A DNA stretch of 7,673 bases from Cyanobacteria bacterium M_surface_7_m2_037 (GTDB taxonomy: Bacteria; Cyanobacteriota; Cyanobacteriia; PCC-6307; Cyanobiaceae), in the NCBI GenBank assembly GCA_016882585.1, contig VGPP01000076.1, positions 1-7,673 on the forward strand, given 5' to 3'. Below are positions 1-5,286 of the stretch, in pieces. A program made the translations under genes and the position numbers. Within the stretch, counting starts at the first letter, position 1; each line of letters starts with the position of its first letter. The notes under the pieces were generated by a model. It searched no databases, was not told the origin of the DNA, and worked only from the letters and a program-made list of their open reading frames with translations.

Positions 1-690
1 GGCTACAACCTCAAAACCGCCGGCTCCCAGATCGAGATGATGAAGTACGACATGGGGGGCAGCGCCGCGGTGCTGGGGGCCATGCGTGCCATCGCCGAGC
101 TCAAGCCCGCTGGCGTGGAGGTGCACATGATCGTGGCCGCCTGCGAAAACATGATCAGTGGCGGCGCCATCCACCCCGGCGCGATCGTGACGGCCTCCAA
201 CGGCAAAACGATCGAGATCAACAACACCGATGCCGAAGGCCGGCTCACCCTGGCCGATGCGCTGGTGTACGCCTGCAAGCTCGAGCCCGATGCCGTGGTG
301 GATCTGGCCACCCTCACCGGGGCCTGCGTGATCGCCCTGGGGGAAGAGATCGCTGGCCTCTGGTCGCCCTGCGATCCGCTGGCTCAGGGCCTGATCGAAG
401 CGGGCGCCCAGGGCGGCGAAACCCTGTGGCGCATGCCGCTGCGGGCTTCCTACCGCGCCGGCCTCAAGAGCGGCCTGGCCGACATGAAAAACACCGGCCC
501 CAGGCCCGGTGGATCGATCACCGCGGCCCTGTTCCTGCAGGATTTCGTGGCGCCGGAGGTGGCCTGGGCGCACCTCGACATCGCCGGCACGGTGTGGAGC
601 GATAAAGGCCGAGGCCTGGATCCGGCAGGCGCCACGGGCTATGGCGTGCGCACCCTGGTGAACTGGGTGCAGGCCGGGGGCCCCGCCTAG
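1..690 (+). CDS. pepA: Leucyl aminopeptidase (M17 family), C-terminal part; 5' end outside window
   Basis: Cytosolic metallo-exopeptidase of the M17 family, which removes N-terminal residues from peptides using two metal ions, usually as a hexamer. The window opens in frame inside the catalytic domain and holds 229 codons plus TAG; family members are about 480-500 residues, so roughly half is missing upstream. The M17 signature NTDAEGRL lies at visible residues 75-82. By comparison with E. coli PepA, Asp77 and Glu79 are metal ligands and Arg81 is an active-site residue. Lys5 in YNLK and Asp17 in MKYDMGG match the catalytic lysine and another metal ligand. The other expected Lys and Asp ligands would be just outside the window. 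The reading frame is intact, and the Met codon at base 37 is internal, not a start. The next plus-strand gene begins 33 bases downstream, so the two may be co-transcribed. Identification is firm; preference for leucine is inferred from the family name. Confidence 0.96.
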   Translation, partial: GYNLKTAGSQIEMMKYDMGGSAAVLGAMRAIAELKPAGVEVHMIVAACENMISGGAIHPGAIVTASNGKTIEINNTDAEGRLTLADALVYACKLEPDAVVDLATLTGACVIALGEEIAGLWSPCDPLAQGLIEAGAQGGETLWRMPLRASYRAGLKSGLADMKNTGPRPGGSITAALFLQDFVAPEVAWAHLDIAGTVWSDKGRGLDPAGATGYGVRTLVNWVQAGGPA

Positions 691-723
691 GCTGGCCTGC
701 AACGATCGACCCAGCACAACCCC

Positions 724-960
724 ATGGCCGTTCGCAAGATCCGCTGGTTCGTGAAGGCCCAGATCGGCGTGCTGTTGCTACCCGCCGGTCTGTGCCTATT
801 CGGGGAAGCTGTTCAGCGCCGCACACTGCAAACCCTTGGCCAGGCTCATGGCCCGTGGTTCTGGTACGGCACCCTCAGCCTGGTGGCCATCGTGGCGGGC
901 GTGGGCCTGATGGTGGAAAGCGGACTGTTGCGCGGCTATCCCGGTCAACAGAAGCCCTAG
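724..960 (+). CDS. Small two-helix membrane protein of unknown function (possibly DUF3188)
   Basis: Predicted 78-residue protein starting at ATG 724 and ending at TAG. Two hydrophobic segments are visible: about residues 11-28 (QIGVLLLPAGLCLFG region) and 46-67 (FWYGTLSLVAIVAGVGLMV region). A basic N-terminus (MAVRKIRWFVK) suggests the N-terminus stays in the cytoplasm, giving a hairpin with both ends inside. No catalytic motif is visible. From memory it resembles the small cyanobacterial DUF3188 family, but I could not check this. It lies 33 bases after pepA with no clear Shine-Dalgarno sequence, and its stop shares CTAG with the stop of the opposing gene. A second overlapping frame (792-983) lacks these features and is treated as a shadow. 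Being a real gene is likely; its function is unknown. Confidence 0.75.
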   Translation: MAVRKIRWFVKAQIGVLLLPAGLCLFGEAVQRRTLQTLGQAHGPWFWYGTLSLVAIVAGVGLMVESGLLRGYPGQQKP

Positions 961-1148
961 GCCGCAGCTGCCAGATGATCTGAGCCGCGCATCACCTCGT
1001 GCGGCGCCTCCAGGGCATGGATCTGCCAACGGGCCCGCTCGCCGAAACGCTCGAGCAGCCGATCCAGATCATCGGAAGCCTGCTTCGGGCTCTCGTAAGG
1101 GCCGATGTGACGGGTCACCAGACCATCGCGAATGGTCAGCAGATACAT
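957..1148 (-). CDS. Conserved-looking small hypothetical protein, 63 residues
   Basis: Protein of 63 residues that I do not recognise with certainty. It begins MYLLTIRDGLVTRHIGPY, continues through an amphipathic helix-like stretch (about residues 20-38, KQASDDLDRLLERFGERAR), then WQIHALE, and ends in an alanine-rich tail. It has no membrane segment or signal peptide and looks like a small soluble beta-alpha-beta fold. I chose ATG 1148 because AGGTG at 1158-1154 gives a well-spaced ribosome binding site (5 bases). A GTG two codons upstream (1154) is the alternative and would overlap that site. The gene follows msrA on the same strand, but the 156-base spacer contains possible terminators, so it may have its own promoter; I found no convincing -35/-10 pair. 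Its TAG stop (959-957) overlaps the TAG of the plus-strand gene. The clean frame and binding site support a real gene. Confidence 0.65.
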   Translation of the reverse strand: MYLLTIRDGLVTRHIGPYESPKQASDDLDRLLERFGERARWQIHALEAPHEVMRGSDHLAAAA

Positions 1149-1186
1149 ACACACACCTGCGCTCGCGTCAGGTCAACGCTAGGTGA

Positions 1187-1198
1187 CTCTGTTCAGAG
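1187..1198. repeat. 12-base perfect palindrome CTCTGTTCAGAG-type inverted repeat
   Basis: CTCTG and CAGAG flank a two-base centre. The site lies upstream of the 63-residue gene (39 bases before its ATG) and directly beyond the T-run of a possible terminator on the minus strand. The loop is too short for a stable RNA hairpin unless the stem shrinks to 4 base pairs, so a protein binding site in DNA is the other reading. It may also be chance. Confidence 0.3.
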
Positions 1199-1220
1199 AA
1201 AAAAGGGCGGAAACCCGCTC
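1199..1220 (-). terminator. Possible intrinsic terminator downstream of msrA
   Basis: On the minus strand the sequence GAGCGG-GTTT-CCGCCC is followed directly by six T residues (bases 1204-1199). The core stem GCGG/CCGC is perfect. An outer G:C pair follows after an A/C mismatch. It lies 84-106 bases beyond the msrA stop and would end transcription of the bamA-msrA operon before the 63-residue gene. The stem is short, so strength is uncertain. Confidence 0.45.
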
Positions 1221-1237
1221 CACCACTCAAAAACAGC

Positions 1238-1267
1238 GAAAAGAAGCGGCTGAGGGCTTCAGCTTTT
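1238..1267 (-). terminator. Second hairpin after msrA, weak terminator candidate
   Basis: GCTGA (1263-1259) and TCAGC (1253-1249) form a 5-base-pair stem with a 5-base loop on the minus strand. It is followed after three bases by TTCTTTT. The hairpin starts 41 bases after the msrA stop. On the plus strand the same hairpin is followed by TTTT (1264-1267), so it could act in either direction. The stem is short, and this is a weaker candidate than the hairpin at 1199-1220, though the two could act in tandem. Confidence 0.35.
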
Positions 1268-1304
1268 CCTCCGAATTCAGCCGCAAGATCGCTGGCCCGC
1301 CAGG

Positions 1305-1937
1305 TCAGCGCGCCGACACCCAAGCCGCGCTGCTGCGGGCTTTGGCGCCCCACAGCTGATCCAGGCGCCGATCGCGCCCGCAGGCCCAGCGGTAGTAGTT
1401 GTATTTCACGCTGTTGCGCTCGGCGTAATCCTGGTGATAGCCCTCCGCAGGCCAGAAGCGGCTGAGGGGCTTGATCTGCACACGGATCGCCGATGCCGGC
1501 TTGCCCAGCTCCCGAGCCGCAGCTTGGAGGCTCGCTTCCGCCTGCTGTTTCTGCGTCTCCCCCAGGGTGAAGATCACCGGCCGGTAGGACGTGCCGCGAT
1601 CGCAGAACTGGCCGCTGCCATCCAGTGCATCCACATTGCGCCAATAGGCCCGAAGCAGGGTGGCGTAGCTGATCCGGGCGTTATCGAACCGCACCTCCAC
1701 CACCTCCTGGTGGCCGGTGCCGCCGCCGCTCACCTGGCGGTAGGTGGGATTGCGCAGGCTGCCGCCGCTGTAGCCGCTCTCCACGCTCAACACCCCAGGC
1801 AGCTTTTCCAGGTCGTGCTCGAGGCACCAGAAGCAGCCGCCAGCCAGAACGGCCTTCTCCACAGCGGCCTGCACGGGCGCCAGGGGCCAGAGCAATAGCC
1901 CCAGCGCCAACAGAACCGGGAGGGTGCGCTTGATCAA
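1305..1937 (-). CDS. msrA: Peptide-methionine (S)-S-oxide reductase MsrA with export signal
   Basis: Reduces methionine-S-sulfoxide in proteins back to methionine. The predicted 210-residue product starts with a Sec-type signal peptide: basic MIKR, a hydrophobic core at residues 6-21, and a likely cleavage site after VQA (residue 24). It should therefore act in the periplasm or thylakoid lumen. The catalytic motif GCFWC lies at 34-38 with nucleophile Cys35; YSGG is at 56-59 and GTGHQEVVEV at 73-82. Cys38, Cys112 (QFCDRGTSYRP) and Cys187 (YRWACGRD) are candidates for resolving or recycling disulfides. The start is TTG 1937, whose first bases form TTGA with the lpxB stop. This 4-base overlap suggests translational coupling, and no other start preserves the signal peptide. 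There is no Shine-Dalgarno sequence. The family is certain; location is inferred from the signal sequence. Confidence 0.95.
   Translation of the reverse strand: MIKRTLPVLLALGLLLWPLAPVQAAVEKAVLAGGCFWCLEHDLEKLPGVLSVESGYSGGSLRNPTYRQVSGGGTGHQEVVEVRFDNARISYATLLRAYWRNVDALDGSGQFCDRGTSYRPVIFTLGETQKQQAEASLQAAARELGKPASAIRVQIKPLSRFWPAEGYHQDYAERNSVKYNYYRWACGRDRRLDQLWGAKARSSAAWVSAR
1596..1603. repeat. HIP1 octamer GCGATCGC (inside msrA)
   Basis: Exact copy of the palindromic octamer that is over-represented in many cyanobacterial genomes. It lies within the msrA coding region near the FCDRGTSYRP codons. Seen directly; its role is unknown, with mismatch repair or methylation-related roles having been suggested. 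Confidence 0.85.
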
Positions 1938-3124
1938 ACCGAAGCAGCAGCAGGCAACGCGTCCAGGATGGCAGCGGCGGCACGGCGGGTGACGCCCGGC
2001 TCACCCAGGGCAGAGCGCAGCCGCTGGTAGCCCTCCGCCACACGCTCCCGTGCCTGGGGGTCTTCCAGCAACGGCATCGCTTCGCGCACCACCGCCTCTG
2101 GCGTGAGCTCGTTCTGGAGCAATTCGGGCAGCAGCCGCTCCTGCAGCACCAGATTCACCGGCGAGATGTGATCCACCTGGAAGCGCAGCAGATGTTGGGC
2201 CACCCAGGCCGTGGGCCGGCTGACGCGGTACGCCACCACCTGGGGCACCCCCCGCAGCGCCAGCTCCAGGTTCACCGTGCCGGATTTGTTCAGGGCCAGA
2301 TCCGCGGCGGCGCAGAGCGTGGGGCGCAGCGCATCGGCCTGGGCGGCAGGCACCACCTCCGCCCGCACCCCGGCCGCGGCGAGCAGCTCGGCGAGCACCG
2401 GTTCAAAAGCAGCCTGCCCGGCCGGCACCATCACCCGCAAGCCAGGGCAGCGGCGTTGCAGCTCGGCGGCGGCAGCCGCCAGGGGCGGCAGCAGATAGCG
2501 CAACTCCTGCTTGCGCGAGGCGGGCAGCAGCAACAGCAGCCGTTCACCGACCTGGAGCCCCAGCTGGGCGCGGGCCGCCTCACGGCTGGGCAGATCGGCG
2601 AGGGTATCGAGCAGCGGATGGCCCACCCAGGTGACCTGGGCGCCACGGGCGGCGTAGAAGCGAGCCTCTTCCGGAAAGATGGCCAGGATCCGATCGGTGA
2701 AGCCGATCAAACGGGTGGAGCTGCCTTCGCCCACGCGGAAGGCCCACTCCTGCGGAGCGATGTAATAGAAGATCGGCACGTTGGGCAGCCGCCGCTTCAC
2801 CTTGAGGCCCAGGCTCACGTTGGCGCCCATGTAGTCGATCAGCACCAGCGCATCCGGCGGATTGCGCTTCAGCCAGCGGCTCACGCGCCGCTGCACCCGC
2901 AGGGTGGGCAGCACCAAGGGCAGCGCCTCCCACAGGCCGATGGAGCCCATCGGGGTGGTGTCGGCCAGCAGTTCAGCACCGGCCTGGCGCATGCGGGCGC
3001 CACCCAAGGCGGCGATTTCGAGGGGGAGCTGGCGCTGCTCAGCCTCCTGCCGCAGGGCCGCCACCAACAGGCCTCCCTGCAGATCACCGGACACCTCGCC
3101 GGTGCTGATCAGCAGTCGCCTCAT
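1934..3124 (-). CDS. lpxB: Lipid-A-disaccharide synthase
   Basis: GT19 glycosyltransferase that joins UDP-2,3-diacylglucosamine and 2,3-diacylglucosamine-1-phosphate to make the lipid A disaccharide, acting at the inner face of the plasma membrane. The 396-residue length is close to the E. coli enzyme (382). Landmarks are the N-terminal STGEVSGDLQG (residues 7-17), YYIAPQEWAFR (120-130; counterpart of the E. coli HHVSPSVWAWR stretch), FPEEARFY with WVGHPLLD (150-173), and the nucleotide-sugar binding loop NKSGTVNLELAL (279-290). The two-domain GT-B layout fits. The ATG at 3124 overlaps the lpxA stop as ATGA, and the lpxB stop overlaps the msrA TTG start as TTGA. Both junctions point to coupled translation in one mRNA. 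No frameshift or missing motif is seen. The substrates require LpxD and a UDP-diacylglucosamine pyrophosphatase, neither encoded in this window. Confidence 0.97.
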   Translation of the reverse strand: MRRLLISTGEVSGDLQGGLLVAALRQEAEQRQLPLEIAALGGARMRQAGAELLADTTPMGSIGLWEALPLVLPTLRVQRRVSRWLKRNPPDALVLIDYMGANVSLGLKVKRRLPNVPIFYYIAPQEWAFRVGEGSSTRLIGFTDRILAIFPEEARFYAARGAQVTWVGHPLLDTLADLPSREAARAQLGLQVGERLLLLLPASRKQELRYLLPPLAAAAAELQRRCPGLRVMVPAGQAAFEPVLAELLAAAGVRAEVVPAAQADALRPTLCAAADLALNKSGTVNLELALRGVPQVVAYRVSRPTAWVAQHLLRFQVDHISPVNLVLQERLLPELLQNELTPEAVVREAMPLLEDPQARERVAEGYQRLRSALGEPGVTRRAAAAILDALPAAASV

Positions 3125-3960
3125 GAACGGCCGGCAGGCAGCGGGCCGCGGCGCCCGGGAGCAATCGAGGCTTCGAGGAAACTGACCAGGATTTCGGCCG
3201 GTGGCAAGAGCGGCTGACGGCGCACCTGCTGGAGGGCCTCAGCCAGCACCGCATCACTGCGATAAAGCTCAGCCCACACCTGTTGCAGCTGCTTGGCCTG
3301 GGCGCCGCCATCGAGCTCGGCCAAACCGCTGCGCTTGATGCCGATGCGGTTGAGCCCCCGCAGGCGACCGGGGTGGCCTTCCACGATCGCGTAGGGCGGC
3401 ACATCGCGATCGATGCGGCTCATGCCACCCACCATCGCCATCGTGCCGATATGCACGAACTGATGAATGCCGAGCACCCCACCGATCACGGCGCGGTCAC
3501 CGATCACCACATGGCCGGCTACGGCCACACCGTTAGCGATCACGATCCGATCGCCCAGCAGGCAGTTGTGGCCCAGATGGCTGTAGGCCATCAACAGATT
3601 GCCATTACCGATCCGCGTCTGCTCACCGTCGTGGGTGGCGCGGTTGATCGTCACGCACTCACGAATGGCGTTGTCGTCGCCGATCACCACCTCGGTGGAG
3701 GCACCGTTGTATTTGAGATCCTGCGGCTCCGCGCCGATGCAGGCGCCGGGGAAGATGCGGTTGCCGCGGCCCATGGTCACCCGACCATCGAGCACCACAT
3801 GCGGGCCGATCCGGCTGCCAGCACCGATCGACACCTCAGGGCCCACAACGGCGTAGGGGCCGATCTCGACCCCGGTATCGATCTGCGCGCAGGGATCCAC
3901 CACCGCGGTGGGATGGATCCTGGTTTCGGCCGTGCTGGGTTCCATGGCGACTGAAGACAT
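3121..3960 (-). CDS. lpxA: Acyl-ACP:UDP-N-acetylglucosamine O-acyltransferase
   Basis: First enzyme of lipid A synthesis: transfers a 3-hydroxyacyl chain from ACP to UDP-GlcNAc, as a soluble trimer. Counting from ATG 3960 (279 residues), a left-handed beta-helix of hexapeptide repeats spans about 14-185, followed by the helical C-terminal domain. MAYSHLGHNC contains His128 and His131, matching E. coli His122 and catalytic His125. His150 (AGHV) and His166 (IHQF) match His144 and His160. Gly179 falls at E. coli Gly173, the acyl-chain ruler, so a long (C14 or longer) acyl donor is plausible. The codon before the chosen ATG is GTG (3963) and another ATG is at 3945. None has a strong ribosome site; the 5' end may be off by six codons. 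The gene starts 11 bases after fabZ and overlaps lpxB by 4 bases. Confidence 0.97.
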   Translation of the reverse strand: MSSVAMEPSTAETRIHPTAVVDPCAQIDTGVEIGPYAVVGPEVSIGAGSRIGPHVVLDGRVTMGRGNRIFPGACIGAEPQDLKYNGASTEVVIGDDNAIRECVTINRATHDGEQTRIGNGNLLMAYSHLGHNCLLGDRIVIANGVAVAGHVVIGDRAVIGGVLGIHQFVHIGTMAMVGGMSRIDRDVPPYAIVEGHPGRLRGLNRIGIKRSGLAELDGGAQAKQLQQVWAELYRSDAVLAEALQQVRRQPLLPPAEILVSFLEASIAPGRRGPLPAGRS

Positions 3961-3971
3961 CACGGCGGCGC

Positions 3972-4430
3972 TCAGTCCACCAAGGAGAACATCAGCTCCC
4001 CGGCGCAGACAAGTTCACCATCCACCTTCGCTTCAGCCTTCACCTTGCCGAAACGTTTGCGCTTGAGGCTGAGCAGCTCACAGCTGATCACCAGCTGATC
4101 GCCGGGCACCACGGGCCGGCGGAAGCGCACGCCATCGATGCCGGCGAACACAAACAGCCCTTTGGGCAGATCCGGCATCTGGGTCACGATCAAACCACCC
4201 ACCTGGGCCATCGCCTCCACAATCAGCACACCCGGCATCAGCGGGCGCCCGGGGAAATGGCCCTGGAACTGCGGCTCATTGAAGGTGACGTTCTTGATCG
4301 CCACCGCTCGCTGGCCAGGCTCGTGCTCGATCACCCGATCCACCAGCGCAAAGGGATAGCGGTGGGGCAGCAGACCCTGGATCTGCTCACTGGTGAGCAC
4401 AGGTGCCGTGGCTGAGGGGGTGGCAGTCAA
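3972..4430 (-). CDS. fabZ: 3-hydroxyacyl-[acyl-carrier-protein] dehydratase
   Basis: Hot-dog fold dehydratase of type II fatty acid synthesis that converts (3R)-hydroxyacyl-ACP to trans-2-enoyl-ACP in the cytosol. The 152-residue protein contains LLPHRYPFALVDRV (residues 20-33), the catalytic His58 in QGHFPGRPLMPGV and the catalytic Glu72 in VEAMAQ. The C-terminus GELMFSLVD is also familiar from picocyanobacterial FabZ. The start used is TTG 4430, five bases after the lpxC stop. GTG 4400, ten codons later, is an alternative that still keeps every conserved motif. Neither has a visible Shine-Dalgarno sequence. Its place between lpxC and lpxA is meaningful: FabZ and LpxA draw on the same 3-hydroxyacyl-ACP pool, so joint expression can balance phospholipid and lipid A synthesis. 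That regulatory link is known in Proteobacteria and inferred here. Confidence 0.96.
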   Translation of the reverse strand: MTATPSATAPVLTSEQIQGLLPHRYPFALVDRVIEHEPGQRAVAIKNVTFNEPQFQGHFPGRPLMPGVLIVEAMAQVGGLIVTQMPDLPKGLFVFAGIDGVRFRRPVVPGDQLVISCELLSLKRKRFGKVKAEAKVDGELVCAGELMFSLVD

Positions 4431-4435
4431 GGGGG

Positions 4436-5278
4436 TCAGTTCGAAGAAACCAGAGCGGCAGCCAGGGCCGTGTGCAGCCCGTGGGAGCCGCGGAAGGCAA
4501 ACACCTGGGCCTGGGGCAGCCCCGCCAGGGCGAGATCCCCCAGCAGGTCAAGGAGCTTATGGCGCACCGGCTCATCGGCAAAGCGCAGGGGCGGGTTCAC
4601 CCAACCCTCGCCATCACACACCAGAGCGTTATCGAGGGCCCCACCTTTGATCAGCCCGGCAGCGAGCAGCTGCTCCACCTGCTGTTTGAAACCGAAGGTG
4701 CGGGCTGGGGCAATCTGCTCCACGAATGCCTCTGGCGTGAGCTCAAGGCTGAACAGCTGCCGGCCGATCGCCGCCTGGGGAAACTCGATGGCCGCCCCCA
4801 ACCGCAAGCAATCGGAGGGAAGAGCCGTGGCAAAGCTCTGGCCGTGCTGCAGGGTGATGGGCCCGGGCAGCGGCACCGCAGCGGGCCGGCGACCGAGGGG
4901 CTTGAGGCCAGCTTCCGCGATCGCCTCCACCCAGGGCTGGGCCGAACCATCCATCAACGGAATCTCCGGACCATCCACCAGCAGCAGCGCCGAACTGATG
5001 CCCACACCAGCCAGCGCCGCCAGCAGGTGCTCCACCGTGGCGAGGCGACGCTGATCCAGCTGCAACGCGGTGCACAGCTGGGTTTCACACACCTGATCCG
5101 GATGCAGGCGCTGGGGTGGAAGGCTGGGATCATCCAGCCAGGCCACCCAGTAGCCGGGCTGCTCAAACGGCTCCAGGCGCAGGCGCGCCACCGCACCGCT
5201 GTGGAGCCCCACACCGGAGCGCTCCACCGGTGCCGCCAGGGTCCAGGCCTGGGAGTAATCGCTGGGCCAGATCGTCAC
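4436..5278 (-). CDS. lpxC: UDP-3-O-acyl-N-acetylglucosamine deacetylase
   Basis: Zinc amidase that removes the acetyl group from UDP-3-O-acyl-GlcNAc, the committed step of lipid A synthesis, in the cytosol. Counting from GTG 5278 (280 residues), it shows SGVGLHSG (21-28), TVEHLLAAL (81-89) with Zn ligand His84 and catalytic base Glu83, ARTFGF (192-197), and HKLLDLLGDL (240-249) with Zn ligands His240 and Asp244. His266 (GSHGLH) matches E. coli His265. All catalytic residues are present. The open frame extends upstream to GTG 5323, which would overlap the bamA coding end by 37 bases and add 15 residues with no recognisable motif. I prefer GTG 5278, eight bases after the bamA stop; a GGAAG lies 14 bases upstream, rather far. 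The fabZ start follows five bases after the stop. Confidence 0.96.
   Translation of the reverse strand: MTIWPSDYSQAWTLAAPVERSGVGLHSGAVARLRLEPFEQPGYWVAWLDDPSLPPQRLHPDQVCETQLCTALQLDQRRLATVEHLLAALAGVGISSALLLVDGPEIPLMDGSAQPWVEAIAEAGLKPLGRRPAAVPLPGPITLQHGQSFATALPSDCLRLGAAIEFPQAAIGRQLFSLELTPEAFVEQIAPARTFGFKQQVEQLLAAGLIKGGALDNALVCDGEGWVNPPLRFADEPVRHKLLDLLGDLALAGLPQAQVFAFRGSHGLHTALAAALVSSN
4917..4924. repeat. HIP1 octamer GCGATCGC (inside lpxC)
   Basis: Exact HIP1 octamer within lpxC, in the codons for EAIAEAG. It supports a cyanobacterial origin for the window. Confidence 0.85.
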
Positions 5279-5286
5279 GCTGCTGC

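Noticed and set aside
1148..1176. TTGACC at 1176-1171 (minus) as a -35 box for the 63-residue gene
   Set aside because: No acceptable -10 hexamer lies 16-18 bases downstream, and the spacing would put transcription start inside the coding region.
1434..1898. 154-codon plus-strand frame opposite msrA
   Set aside because: Antisense shadow; the opposite strand encodes complete MsrA.
2168..3217. 349-codon open frame on the plus strand opposite lpxB and the lpxA end
   Set aside because: It is the antisense shadow of LpxB, rich in His, Gln, Gly and Arg as expected from GC-rich codon complement, with no domain or signal.
3283..3954. 223-codon plus-strand frame opposite lpxA with repeated His/Asp
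   Set aside because: The periodicity comes from the hexapeptide repeats of LpxA read in reverse; not an independent repeat protein.
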